Below are positions 20,855-32,421 of a stretch of DNA of 64,000 bases, in pieces. The stretch covers positions 75,804,633 to 75,868,632 of the forward strand of contig OY294068.1 in the NCBI GenBank assembly GCA_958510875.1, read 5' to 3'. The stretch comes from Endomychus coccineus. Taxonomy: Eukaryota; Arthropoda; Insecta; Coleoptera; Endomychidae. A program made the position numbers and the translations under genes. The notes below the pieces were generated by a model. The model was not told where the DNA came from. It was given only the letters and a program-made list of their open reading frames with translations, and did no database searches. The stretch's first letter is position 1; every line of letters begins with the position of its first letter.

Positions 20855-23800
20855 TCAATGAAAATAGTGTTTAAAAATTTATTGTTTATTACCAAAATAA
20901 ACAATTCGTCAAGGACCAAAAGTGGTAAGCTTTGATCCAGGTGTCAAGAAGAATCGGATGAGCCTTCACAGATCAAAATCGGTCCATAAGAAAAATATTC
21001 AGCAATCAAGTCTCCCGTTCACTGAACTATCAGTAATCACTTAGACAATATGACGTTTGTCTTCCATGGCAACCCATGATCTAACAATTGATTCCTCACA
21101 AAAAAACTCATTTCTGCATTAATCGTTATAGTATAAGTCAATATACTATACATTTTTGAAGTCAGCAAGAATAGATCTTTCGAAATATATAATAACACAC
21201 CATTAAAAAAAACAAGTTGTATTTTTTTCTAATTATCGGTACCCATTTGTTTCTTTTCTCGTTAGCAGAAGACAGCTAACATAAAAATATACAACTTTGA
21301 TCATTACACTTATCTCGTATTTCCAAAAATAAAGATTGTAAGGGGATGTCAATTATAATAAATCACGCTGTACTTACAGATTCACAAGCAAAAAGGACGA
21401 ATAATTTCTATGATAAGAAATATTGGTTTCTTATTTTCCTTCCTTTCTATCCCTGCAAATATTTTACATTGTGTAATGGAATTGAACATTAAAATGGAGA
21501 AGGTGGAATCCAAAAGATTGAAGGAGAATGAACACTGGCAGAGTGTTCTGCAGAGTTTAGCGGGTCTGACGAACCATAACCATGATGTATCTCTCCGTAA
21601 GAATACAGCTTAGATGTTTGAAATATATAATCTAAGGGATATAGTTACAGTATTTTCTTTCAAGGGGCTCAATTTATAATTTCTTGAGCAGTCTTCGTTT
21701 CGATCCATTGAAATTAGTTCGTACTGAATCGGATTGTGACTCCACATGCTGAATTTTGTAATCATAAAACGGTTGTATAGTAAATGTATCTTCCTATCAT
21801 CATGTGCTATTTTGTAAGCTTCTCATATTCTCGACTGTATGATCTTTCATCTGAGCTAGTCAGTTACTGGGTAATTCTTTGAATTATGACTAAAATCACT
21901 GGTAATAATTGACAAAAGTATTATTCATCTAGCATAACAGGAAACTTGTAGACCATGTCGCCTTTACTATTATATATCTACGATGAACAAGACAGACGTT
22001 TGATGAAGCGAAACCAACGCCAAACACCGCTACGGTTCACTATTTATGAACTAGTTTTCTCATAAAATAATACTATTAGCGAATTAATGAGAATAAGAGA
22101 TTACGTTCGAGACAGGAGTGGAGATAAGTAAATGTGGGTAGTCGACTTGAATCCTGATTGCTATTTGCTTTTTATTTACATCACTAATTAGTCCAATTTG
22201 TTATTATTGCACTCATATTTCCTTTATTTATTCATTTTGTATACTAACGACAGCTCGGAAATAATACAATTTTTATAAAAATGCGATTTAAAAACTACTT
22301 CATGAAGCTCTTGTGTTTCACGTATCCATTGAATAAGCCCCACCCCCCCCCCTTGCTGTTGATAAAAAACAAGTTTCTGTTACCTTTTGTTGGTGAAGCT
22401 AATCTGTGTATATAATGCGCACAACCTGTCTCTGCATATCCTATTCTAATAACCGGCTGTAAGGATGATTCATCGCATCGTGACGTCACATTGTTAGCCC
22501 TATACAATAGGCAGGTCCTCGTTCGATGGACATCGTTCGTGTATCTTGTTGTGGTGTATTTTCTCACTTTTTTTGTCGGGTAGGAGAAGCATTTGAAGTG
22601 GAATTAAAAATCAATCGAGACGAACAAATTTTACGGGCTTTCGCGGGTATATCCGTTTCAAGCATGTTTCTAGTGGTATTTTTGACATTCATCTTCAGTT
22701 TTTCAAATGGAATCATAGTATTTTATTTAATCATAATATCAAAAGTGATTTTCTGGTTTTGAATACATGTCACATGCATATATTTAACCTGCAGAAGCTT
22801 CAGAAATTCTCATTTTAGGTTTTAAGTGACGTCATCGAAGTGTGAAGATGCAATCTATCTTATGAGTTTACTTTTTGATGTAATGGTGTCAATATTTGAA
22901 CTGTCAGAATGAATTAATGTTGAAATAGTTTCAATATAATAACAATAATAGACTATTGACTTTTAGGGTTCCTTTATAAAATGCTGCATCTACGAAAAAC
23001 TAGATGGAATTGTGCGACATTAAAACTTTATTTCAACTACTGCTGAACGCAGTTATAACTTTACAAATGATGATTTTGTCATAGTCAGAGAACAAATCGC
23101 AAATAGCTAAAACTTGATACTTCCAGGAGGTGATCAAAATGCACAATTTCACAAATTGAGTTACTGTATCATGAACTTCACATTCATTATATTTCAGCTT
23201 CAAATGATCATTATATCATTTGTATCCATGAAATGATTTGTAATAACTGAATCTTGCTTCAGAATTTTCTTTCAAATAATACTACTACTACTCAGGAGCT
23301 ACTTGTTTTATCGAATAAGAAGTATGAATGAACCTTTTTCTTGTTACAATATGACTGACTTCATATAATACTGCCCTTTAGTTCAAGCCTCGGCAAGTAT
23401 CTCTCGAGGAAGCTAGATATCCAATAATTTTTTTTTATTATTTTGAATAATTACATACTGCTACTTTTTTCTTTGAACATTTGGTAAATACTACAACTAT
23501 TTAGGAGATACATTGAAGAATACAAATAATTTGTATTATCTAAATAATAAGTAAATAACACAATTTTATTTGTAACACAATTTGTTATACAATGCCGCTT
23601 CAAATCTGCAATACGACACCCTGTTGAAGGGGATGATAAAACTCCAATGGAATCAGCAACAACAAACATGTCCAATTTATTTTCCTACAATCATTCACAT
23701 CAGATCCGCTGTCATTGAATCAGCTGTGAGTATATGCTAACATAGTAATGCTCATACCGACACTCTTTTCACGAGCTGAACTCAACATCAATGAGTACGT

Positions 23801-23901
23801 GAATGATTGATCTATGCCGGGCATTGAATCGCATAAGTTTATCAATGATCAACTCATTTTTGCAGAGGTTTATAATCACTAAAATATAATACTGTGAAGG
23901 A

Positions 23902-23968
23902 AACAAAATGGTGTAATTGGTCAACAAACTACACATACAGGGATGTGGGTTGGAATCCCACCTGTGTT
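23902..23968 (+). other. tRNA-like segment, probably SINE head or tRNA pseudogene
   Basis: A Pol III A-box-like string (tggtgtaattgg, 23909-23920) is followed 39 bases later by a B-box-like string (ggttggaatcc, 23948-23958, one mismatch to consensus). The T arm is perfect: gtggg / ttggaat / cccac (23945-23961). The acceptor pairs only 5 of 7 and the anticodon arm is poor, so this is not a working tRNA gene. Confidence 0.4.
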
Positions 23969-24029
23969 TCAATTCCAACGTTTATTCATATTGATAATCC
24001 TAAATACTGTTAAATCTTCTAAGTCCGTC

Positions 24030-24090
24030 TTCGGTGGTGTAGTAGTAAGCAGTGACCTCTCCCTGTAGACCCGCTTGATACGTCAAATCG
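24030..24090 (+). other. Second weak tRNA-like segment
   Basis: The string ttcggtggtgtagtagtaag has an A-box like that of tRNA-derived SINEs, followed by gacccgcttgata at the place of a B-box arm, degraded. It lies 60 bases after the first tRNA-like segment. Low confidence. Confidence 0.25.
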
Positions 24091-25189
24091 TTGAATTGTA
24101 GAATTGCTAATTACTGCATTCACAAAAGAATGACAACGACCTCTTTTCTTATCTATATAGAATGCATCGAGAAAGCATTGGGTGCAACTACTATTGAGAG
24201 TTATGATTTCTAATTTCATCTGAATTGATACAAATTCATGTTAGGTTGGTTTCAAAACGATTGACTAAATTCCTCAAACATTCACTCTCAATTTCCAAAG
24301 AAATTCATCAACCTTTTCAGGATAATCTCTCGTCATCTGCTTCTAAACGGTCCATCAATTATTCAGAGAAAGAAAACAATGTTCAATTATGAAACAACCA
24401 TTCATGTTGATTCTTGTGAAAATGAATGAACCACAACCAGATTACGTAGCAGATATATTGCTGGAAAATATGGCCAACAAAGTTCTTTCTTCTACCCCCT
24501 TATCATTAGAGCTTTAACACAATTTAACATATCTGGGTATAACTGAAAACTACTATACTATAGGGATCACGTTGGCACAGTAGAAAAATCAGTGGCTAAC
24601 TGGTAGGCGGCTCTAGGAAAAGCAACACCGGAAATATGGGCAAAGACTATTCGACATACTGATGAAGTGAATAATTCTTGGTTATTGTTGATGTGGAGTT
24701 TATAAAGAAACTATGGTAAGGCAGTGACTGATATTTGATATAATGATATTCTTGTGCAATAACCTCAAGTTACAACGGGAATTTCGATTCTCATAATTAA
24801 AGTTATACATTTCCTCTTCTGAAGTTTTAATTTTCCATACCTGTATTTGAAACTTTTAGTTATCAAAATAGGTTATTTTATATATTGTTTATGAACGTCT
24901 TGTAAAAGATATGCTAGATGTAACCGAAATGAATCTTCCCAAAAATATTTTTTCTAACTTCCACTCGATTTTTGTTCAACTATTGAGTGAATTCAATTCT
25001 GTAAGTAATTTTGGTATTATAAAATTTCATTTTTCGTCCTTGTAACGTAAATTACTGATAGAACAATAATCGATATAAATTTTAAACGTTACCTACAGAA
25101 CCTACCTTCTAATTACCCATACTAATTGATGGCCAACCGGAAGTTCAGTGGCAATTTTCCTGGGTGCTGGTATACTTCATTGAATACAG

Positions 25190-26040
25190 CTTCCTCTACC
25201 TTCTGGAGTTTTAGTTGCAAATGATCGTGTTGCACAAAAGCTTTCATGGGTGCTTGTGAAAGTTTGAATATTATGCATGACGGTTTGGATACGTTTCCCT
25301 GAAAATACTTTAAGCTTGATAACTGTAATATTATGTACTCTCAATGAGGTTGAGATGGGTCGCCGGTGGATGTCCGTAGGAAGGTGCCCTGTCACATCTG
25401 CTGTGGAGTCTGGTGGTGGACGAATTCCTAATTTTCCTTGTGAGTAAAAAATTCTGCTTAATCGGATATGCGGATGATATCGTCATTATAGTACAAGGGA
25501 AGTTTGGGAGCACAATAGCATCTCTGATGCAGCAAGCATTGCACACTGAGAAAAAATGGTGCAACAAAGAAGGACTCATCGTGAATCTCTTGAGAATAAC
25601 CATTGTACCCTTCACAAGGAGAAAGAACATAGGAAACATACGAGACTTTGTTTTATATGGGGAAAAGATACAGATGATGGACGCGGTCAAGTACTTTGAG
25701 GTAAGCCTAGATGAAAAATCACTAATAAAGCTTCAAGGGCCCTATGGACCTGTCGTACATTCGGCAGAATCTGAGGACTCACACCATTGATGGTGCACTG
25801 GGTGTACACCACCAGAGTGAGACTCATTATAACATACGTTGTAATCGTCTGATGACCAAAAACAGAAATAAAAATATCACAGCATTGCCTGAAAATAGAG
25901 TTCAGAGGCTGGCGTGCTTAGGAATAACAGGTGCAATGTCGACCACCCCAACGGTTGCGATGAAGAGGCTGTTGAGGTTGGAACCATTGCACCTCGTAAT
26001 CGATCATATGAAGATATATTTCAAAGAATAAAAAATTCAA
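25190..26040 (+). pseudogene. R1-like non-LTR reverse transcriptase fragment
   Basis: The plus strand holds the central and C-terminal parts of a non-LTR RT. In shifted frames near 25370-25420 it has a GCP.G(G)ALS.LLWSLVVDE block, followed in the frame 25413-25790 by the active-site GYADDIVIIV (about residues 18-27), then HTEKKWCNKEGLIVN and a TTIVPFTRR-like stretch. After a shift near 25740 the frame 25744-26031 has the thumb-like region ending in VQRLACLGITGAMSTTPT and LEPLHLVIDH. Start, endonuclease and RNase H parts are missing. The element at 27906-31480 on the other strand has lost just this part and seems to be of the same clade, but the two are separated by 1.9 kb and inversely oriented. 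Confidence 0.85.
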
Positions 26041-27905
26041 ACATTGATCGCGGAAGATCGGACAATTCGATTGCCATAAAATAGTATATTATTGTTCAGC
26101 ATATGACTATATTCCGAATAAGCAATAACCTCCGGTGTATCAAAGTACAGAATATATAACTCACTTCCGGTTTCACGCTGATGATACTAGAGTCGATGAA
26201 AAATGTTCGAACACGTGACAGAATACGTCACAGATGACTCGAACACGCGACAGACGCCTTGAACACGAGACAGACGCCATGACAGCTCGTCTAGGATCTT
26301 TACAACCTTTGTAGTTCATACAGTCATATAACGATTGACAAGAGAAAGTTCCACCTTGGCAGTTTATTCATACATGGCGCAGATAGCTATTACGTTTCAT
26401 AGCTCGACAATGGCTGTTCCGCCATGATAGTTCCACCTTGACAGTTCCACCATGACAGTTCATCGTTCGATATACACGCTCCATGACAGTTTATATATAT
26501 ATTAACGTCAAAACACATCCTATAAACAACCTGTATATCTAAACCATCTATTCTATAACCTCCATACTCTACAGTTTGGTAATCTGTGGCCTTCTGTGAC
26601 TTATGTTAGCTCTGAGATCTATGCTTTGGGTTAGCTGCACCTCGACCAGATGACTGCCAGATGTCTGACACTTCCGTCGCAAAGCTAGTAATCTCTATCT
26701 ACTTCTGTTAATTCTTACTGTACATTTGCAGATTTACTACCAGCTAATCCATACTGAGATTTCATTAATTTTTATTGCTCATTATTTTCAAAATAGGGGA
26801 AATAGGAATACTAATCAAATATTTTTCATACTCCACAAATCCATTTTAACTCATCAAATTGCTAATCACATATTGAATTGAATACTGTTCAGTTTATAAC
26901 GACCCTTAATTCAATATGTGAGTCAAGATAGGAATGGATATCGACTATCTAATTTGATATGCCCGATGTTAATGTCCAATATCCCTTAAACTGGTTGACG
27001 ATATGATGGCTATACCATGTATCAATTATTCAATGAATCATATATTCAAATTGATGATAAAATATATTTTCGATAGAACAAAATTCAGGAAATATTTCAA
27101 TATTGAAAACAACAAAATTCTTGTCAAAATAGTTTCTTCACAAAAATTATGGTTTAAAGTAAAACGGTGTACTATCCTCTTCAAGAAATGTTACTACTGT
27201 CTCGTGATTTAAGTTTATCTTCACGCTATGTGTCTCGATACGCTACATATTCTCTCGACTGTATAACAAACAATTTCTCGGCGCGGATTGTGATATACTA
27301 ATATCGTACAGAACACAAAACTGTTTCAAATTCAGACTGTTGCCATGAGACCTGAACTCATTATCGCTCCTATTATATTACGATTGTGAAATTGGAATCA
27401 TCGGCAGTTAACTCTCAAAGTTTATTAGAGAGTATTCTATTTTTTTTTATTCTACTCTCAACGTTTTGTACAAATCATTCAAATTGTATTATATTCCGTT
27501 ACATGACATGGTGTATCTAATGAGAAAATGAGGAAGCCACTTATAATTTAAGAACAATAAAATGACAACATTGTTTATGTAAACAAAATATTATTTGATA
27601 TAAGCTCATGTACAAAGAGATGACAGTCTATTATAATTATAATTATATGTTTCGCTGTAACAATAGTGATCCATTTAATTGAATCAGTTAGGATTCATAA
27701 GAATGTAATAACAAACTAGTAATTGTAATGATAAAACAATACTTACAGTATTCAATCATGGAGAACTTCGAATGTAACATGATCATTGATATCAGTTTAC
27801 AACGATAAGGTCTTTTTAGTACAGATCGATCGTTATCGTTTGCTCATAAATGCATTTAGGTTACTCAGCTGAGCCCATTGTGCGCCCCGCGGTCAGGAGC
27901 CTATT
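26041..27905. other. Gene-free stretch with small repeats
   Basis: At 26205-26285 'gaacacg(t/c/a)gacaga' occurs three times with changes, and at 26350-26490 'gttccaccttg', 'ccatgacagtt' and relatives recur five times, forming loose tandem repeats. A hairpin 'cacatattgaatt'/'aattcaatatgtg' lies at 26868-26922. No coding similarity. Confidence 0.45.
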
Positions 27906-28844
27906 CTATTTTTGAAGTTTTGTGGTCCGCCATAAAGTCACAATATTGCCAGTGCTGGCTTCCATAACTTCTTTTGGGATCAGTTTTGACTCTCCGAAGT
28001 GTCGGTGCCTGAGGGATGCTAGTGCTGGGCATTCCAACAGGATTTGAGCCTTTCTACATTTCCTACATATTGGGTCATCTGCGATGCCCATTGTGTGAAG
28101 GTGTTTGTTAAGGCGACAGTGATCGGTTAGGATTCCAATCCACTCTTTGATGTCCCTTCTGTTCAGATAAAGGAGTTGCTTTGAGAGCCCAGGCACATGC
28201 TCTTTGATAAAGAGCTTGGCCTGCCTAATGCGTGGTGATTCTCGGCACAGTTCAGACCACTCTTTGTTCAGTTTACCCAGAAAGGCGATACTCCCCACGC
28301 AATTCGATAAAGCGACCATTGGCTCCAGCCCGACAGGAGCGCTAGATGACCCTAGCTTGGCTAGGGAGTCGGCCATTTCCTTTCCTTCAACTCCACTGGG
28401 TCCAGGGACCCAGATGAGTTGAAATTAATTTCTCCTGACTAGTTCAGCCAGTGTATCTCTGCATTCTTTGACAAACCTTGATGTGACTCTGAGTGATTTG
28501 AGAGCTCCCAGAGCTAACCGGCTGTCTGTGCAAATATGTGTGCACCTATTTATATAGTTTATTCGCAGGTTTTTTATGGCACAAGTCAATATTGCGTAGA
28601 CCTCCACTTGAAAAACCGTGCAGTGAGCGCCTAGAGTCACCGAGATAGTCATCTCTGACTTTTTTAGGTACACCCCTGCCTCAGAAGCCGGACCCACCTT
28701 GGACCCATCTATGAACCATACGAGCCCATCTGGTGGCAGTAAGTTGAGTGTTTCGTCACTCCAATCTTCTCTATCTGAGATGAGGATTTTGGTAGAAGTG
28801 GGACATATAGCGGGGATCATGCTATCTTGTTTCATTTCTAGCAT
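27906..28844 (-). pseudogene. RNase H and C-terminal zinc-knuckle region
   Basis: RNase H degrades the RNA template strand. The frame from 28844 has WFIDGSKVG (first Asp), an FQVEVYAIL block (Glu), and CTDSRLALGALKSL (second Asp). One in-frame TAA at 28425-28427 is followed directly, in the same frame, by WVPGPSGVEGKEMADSLAK (catalytic His of the usual W.PGH replaced by Pro-Ser, final Asp kept) and the C-terminal part with LTDHCRLNKHLHTMG, CRKC and LLECPALASLRHRH, a CCHC-like unit (first Cys of the usual H/C set altered). It ends at 27906. One stop and the altered His make it inactive. Confidence 0.85.
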
Positions 28845-28869
28845 GGGACATCTAGAGTTTGCCTCACTT

Positions 28870-29130
28870 CAATCGTTCAGTGTCCACTAGTGTTTTGCAG
28901 CTTGAACAGCGACCCCAATTGCCGCCCGAAGGTAACGCAAAAAAAGTCATCGGCATAGGCTTGGGAATGAGACCCAGGTTCTCTAAGAACCCATCGACTA
29001 CAAGGCACTACAGAAGCTTAGATAGGACACCTCCCTACGGACAATCTTTTGTAGCGGTGGTTTATACGACGCATTTTCACCAATAGCTTGATGATAATTT
29101 CCTGACCCTTTTGTAGGAGAGCCGGGAAGA
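28870..29130 (-). pseudogene. RT stub around the catalytic YADD
   Basis: Across shifted frames the minus strand reads GGVLS..LL.CLVVDGFLENLGL and then AYADDFF. These correspond to the RT palm block and active site that are also in the fragment at 25190-26040. Everything upstream in the palm and fingers and downstream in the thumb is missing; deletion edges lie at about 29130 and 28870. Confidence 0.7.
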
Positions 29131-29138
29131 TTCCATCT

Positions 29139-29570
29139 TCACCTGGTGATTTGAAAGGTGCGAACCCCCGGATATGGCCCACTCCACCTTGTCATAATTG
29201 AATATGTCAGAGGACAGACGAAAGTTGCCATTACGACGGTCACAGAGTCATCGTCTCTTTCGATTGTCAGATCTCTATCTCCAGAGTCAGGAAAATGAAC
29301 AGACACTAGGTGTCTCAGTGTTTCCTCCGGAGATGTGGTGTACTCATCACTCGGAAAAATTAATGATTCAATTCTGGTTCTGTTATCTTTTGAGAGAAGA
29401 TAGCATAGTCTTGCTGCAGAGGTCATCTTGTTGATATCTCCGCAGAAAGTTTGCCAAGTATCTAGTTTTGACGTTCTCATCGCTTTTCTATTGTCTCTTT
29501 GGGCTACTCTATAGCTTTCCCAATCCGCGACTGCTTGAGATCTCTTAGCTTTATTGAAGAGTTTTCTCAC
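29139..29570 (-). pseudogene. Linker between endonuclease and RT
   Basis: A 143-codon frame with LFNKAKRSQAVADWESYRVA, W-TFC-DIN, ARLCYLLSKDN, and TSPEETLRHLVSVHFPDS. Such 'FN.A....DW..Y' and 'S..ETL..L...HFPGS' segments lie before the RT fingers in R1-type ORF2 proteins. The frame breaks off at about 29180 after a PFQITR-like stretch, where the RT should start. Confidence 0.75.
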
Positions 29571-29651
29571 CTTTTACCGGTGTTCTTCCACCTTTGTGGT
29601 CCACCATGGCGTTGTTCCTTCAGGGTTCCTCTGCCTAAGGTCACAGCTGGA

Positions 29652-30470
29652 TTAATACGCAGAGATGATGGCGAAGCTAAGAACCGAAACTGTAGCCTCA
29701 GACTCCGCCTTTCCCTCTCCATGATAGGTTGGGAGCATAAGGAGCCTACCACTTAGCACCTCCTTGTAGGGACACCAGTTGGTAGTCCTTGGATTTCTGT
29801 AACTTTGAACCTCATTTGTAATAGATTGAACATCGAATGGAATGTGTCTATGGTCCGATGAGGCCACTTCAGAAGACACCTTCCATTTCGGAACCTGAGT
29901 CTCTATTGCCCTAGAGCAAAGGGTCAGACCAATAACCTCCTGTCTTCTAGGCATGAAATGAGTTGATGTTGACCCTACATTGAGGATCTCAAGATGTGTG
30001 GAGCTAAGGAACTCTAGCAACGCTTCACCCCTAGGAATGACACTGCTGCTCCCCCACATCGTGCGGTGGGCATTGACGTCACACCCCAGGAGAAGCGAAA
30101 TCCACTGCTCCTCCCAGTATTGACATAATCCAGCCACCTAGACTGGATGAACATGTTGAGACTCGTATGGGAAATAGGCAGAACAATGTACCATCTCCCT
30201 CTCCAAGTTCCCAGATTCATTCTTTAACCTGACCGCTACTAGGTCCCTGTAAAGGAATCCCGCCATGAGGGGTCACATTCAAGTATTTAGTGAACATGCA
30301 GGCCCTAGGACGGTCTACAGTTGTACAATAATGTAAGGTACCCCTGGTTTGGATCATGCCTTTGACTTGACACTGGTAGGCCCATGGTTTCTAATTCAGC
30401 GACACATTAATTTTTGTATTCAATGCACTTTTCACACAGTACAGCAATTGAAGACTCATATTGCTGGAGG
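29652..30470 (-). pseudogene. Endonuclease (EEP) domain of the R1-like element
   Basis: This domain nicks the target site for target-primed reverse transcription. Traces begin at about 30470 with VQEPWVY, and DRPRACMFTKYLN follows in the same region. A 161-codon frame from 30137 has GCDVNAHRTMWGSS (the catalytic N-A-H block), RGEALLEFLSSTHLEILNVG, then VIGLTLCS and, near the end, SSEVASSDHRHI with the catalytic SDH. Stops and shifts separate the early part. The conserved Asp of the usual 'DLTLCS' is Gly here (VIGLTLCS). Confidence 0.8.
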
Positions 30471-30512
30471 TTGATTTGAAAAAATTCCACTGACATGGTG
30501 GCAGCAAAATAT

Positions 30513-31478
30513 CTACAGATCTTGAATTTTGTAGGAGTGACAGTCACATGAGACCTCGCTAGTTAGCCCAATTTTGACAGCCGCCTCCTCCAGAGGACTG
30601 GCGTTTGGTGAGCTATCTTCCGGTTCACCTTGTTTTGTCTCAGGTCCCAGAAGGGTTATCTGAGCCCTGGTAGCTTTGATGTGAGGCTGGAAGTACATCT
30701 CCTTGAGAAGGTTGACGTACCGCTCACCGAGCCATACAAGTCTTAGACCCAGAGGTTTCTCCTTCCTCTCGAGCATTCCCCAATTGGAAGGAGGAAGCCC
30801 CTGGTAGTTTTTCCAGGCCATTGACGATGGCCTGGTTTGAAGATGCCTCTTTCCAGGCATAGCATGGCTTTTTTCAGTGTAGGAAGAGCTGAGGGCTCCA
30901 TTGCACGGAGAATGACCGCATCCCTCCAGGGTTTCAAGGCGGCCACTGTGTTTAGCAGCTACTCCTTGGAGGCGGCATCCACTGCTGTTATCAGCAGACA
31001 TCTGTTCCAAACCCTGATGGATTGAAATCGTGGAAGGGCAGTCTCCTTCGAAAGGGAGAAGATCACGTCCCCCACGGCGTCATTGAACTCCATGACCTCG
31101 GCTGGTGTAATTCCTGTTTCCAAGCTGCCCTCTCTGGAGATGACAACCTGAAGAGTTTTCTCTGTCGAGATCGAAGCTACTTGTGCGTAGCTACTAGCCC
31201 TATTTCCTGAGGAATAAGGGCGTTTGCATACGCGCTTTCGGTTCTGCGGGATAGAACCAGAGGAGCGAGTACGTTGGAAAGTCTTCGCCTCTCCGGATCC
31301 GCCCAGCTGGGCGTTGTTTGGTGCATGAGCACCAGGATTTCCCTTGGGGGAGATCAGGGATTCCTGTCCCTTGAGCAGTTTCGAGAGCTCTGCCTTCGGC
31401 AATGAAGCCACGGAGACCGTAGTTGCCGTAGCCTCCTGCCTTAGACGCGCCCTTCTGCGACGCTTTTTGCAGACTCAC
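30513..31478 (-). pseudogene. ORF1 (gag-like) with DUF4780-like domain
   Basis: The reading is spread over three frames. The 150-codon frame from 31411 has a basic, low-complexity N-terminal part, then YAQVASIS, then a PAEVMEFNDAVGDVIF region, then LPRFQSIRVWNRCLLI. The next frame (30946 on) continues AALKPWRDAVILRAMEPSAL, and 31010-30513 supplies WLGERYVNLLKEM. 'WL..T...L.PW..A.....E...LP....A..' is typical of the DUF4780 part of R1-type ORF1 proteins, which coat element RNA. At least two frameshifts inactivate it. I see no CCHC knuckles at its end. Confidence 0.7.
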
Positions 31479-32064
31479 AGATCGTTCAGTACCGTCACAA
31501 ACTTATAGTTCCAGAAAGTTGTTTCGCTCTCCTCATAGAGCTCATCAGTGAAACGGTCAAGTTTGCAATATTACTGAACGATCTCTGTTGAAGGTAGTTA
31601 TAGCCGGCCACAATATGATAAAAAGACGAAAAAATCTAATGCCATCTGTGAATAGATCTCCCACTAAGCAATCATACAATATACTACTGACAGATTTCTC
31701 GAACTTTATTAAGGTTACAGGGGATGTGTATGAAGTGAAATTATTTTTGACATGTTGTATGTAGGCAAGATAAAGTGTCGATTGGCTTACCCTTCAGCAT
31801 ATTTCCTTCTATGAAAAACAGTGAATAAGCCTAAGCAAGTCCGTTATTTTATTTTTTAAACTCATCTCTAATGAACGGTATTGCTTACATGAATTATTAC
31901 GTGCTACCTTATTTGACATTTTAAAGTGATCTTATTTCGTGTGTGACATGAGCCTACCTTGAGTCTTTAATCTGAAAGGTTTTGAATATTTGCGATTGCC
32001 AATTTTATTTCATATAATTAAATATCTAGTAGTGCATTAGTTTTGGACAATGTACGTGAATATA
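31479..32064. other. Gene-free stretch at the 5' side of the R1-like element
   Basis: The first 140 bases keep the higher G+C content of the element and contain a 13-base inverted repeat (agatcgttcagta at 31479-31491; complement at 31572-31584), perhaps part of its 5' leader. The remainder is A+T-rich and shows nothing. Confidence 0.4.
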
Positions 32065-32421
32065 CAAGGTGTTCCATCTCAGACGAGCCACCCCGTATAT
32101 TTCTTATCCCATAGTGAGTGGAAAAATCTCCCGAAACACGTCGAATGATTTTGTTTGGGGGACATCTTTCGATGTATATTTGAGGCTTGAACGAGCAACT
32201 CCCTAATAGGGGGCGCTTCAACCCCTCAAAATTGTTTTTTAGGGAGAGGGGTTGAGTGATACGTCATTTGAAAGGTCTTGGAAGCCTCTTTACAACGGTG
32301 TATGAAAAACGTAAATTTGATGAACCGTTTCCGCCAAAAATTAATTTTGTTGCTCGAATGCGCCACCTTGAATATTTTGTTTATTTGTACAACGTACAAG
32401 CTCATTTTCATTGAGCCTTTT
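32065..32421 (+). repeat. Terminal inverted repeat, left
   Basis: Matches 33660-34014 in inverse orientation with few changes, ending at the inner motif ttttcattgagcctttttt. The transposase stop codon lies directly at its inner edge, so the deletion in the transposase joined coding sequence to the repeat. Confidence 0.9.

Larger units (their letters stand above)
18908..21003 (+). mobile_element. Inverted-end element with Cys-rich protein remnant and satellite-like repeats
   Basis: The left end (about 18908-18996: 'ttcttatgga', 'gattttgatctgtga', 'ttaccac', 'ttggtcctt', 'acgaattgtttat') is matched in inverse at 20880-21003. The right end holds ~35 extra bases in the middle (20931-20966). Between them lie a broken protein gene (19040-19790), an A+T-rich stretch, four tandem units related to the window's satellite (20068-20560), and a foldback insertion with target duplication (20590-20854). 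I cannot assign the superfamily. Confidence 0.7.
21004..25189. other. 4.2-kb stretch without recognised protein gene
   Basis: Open frames are all under 95 codons and none resembles a known protein. A G+C-mixed part at 22300-22760 includes a C run (about 22343-22352), palindromic gtgacgtcac at 22480, and the dispersed 17-base repeat at 22637. Two tRNA-like segments at 23902-23968 and 24030-24090 are listed separately. Around 24590-24720 the plus strand has a trace (ATPEIWAKTIRHTDEV) that could be a transposase tail, too weak to call. Confidence 0.45.
27906..31480 (-). mobile_element. R1-like non-LTR retrotransposon, most of RT deleted
   Basis: Reading the minus strand from 31480: ORF1 with a DUF4780-like domain, an apurinic-type endonuclease, a linker, a short RT stub around the catalytic YADD, then RNase H and a C-terminal zinc-knuckle region. 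That is the domain order of the R1 group of non-LTR elements. The expected ~1.3 kb of RT between linker and RNase H is reduced to about 260 bp, so an internal deletion removed fingers and thumb. Base composition is clearly richer in G+C than the surroundings, as expected for a foreign element. No poly(A) tail or target duplication was identified. Confidence 0.88.

Noticed and set aside
20512..20919. 135- and 93-codon frames on opposite strands with nearly the same protein
   Set aside because: They read across a near-perfect palindrome, so both strands encode the same words. This is a structural effect.
22526..22762. 78-codon frame with a hydrophobic C-terminal half
   Set aside because: It resembles a membrane segment but lacks any homologue that I recognise and sits in A+T/T-rich DNA, where Phe/Ile-rich frames arise by chance.
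23902..23968. Functional tRNA gene
   Set aside because: A and B boxes and T arm fit, but the acceptor and anticodon arms do not pair well enough.
24590..24720. Trace of a transposase tail (EIWAKTIRHTDEV)
   Set aside because: Too short and without supporting motifs on either side.
29198..29756. Plus-strand frames in the R1-like element
   Set aside because: They are shadows of the minus-strand endonuclease and linker coding sequence.
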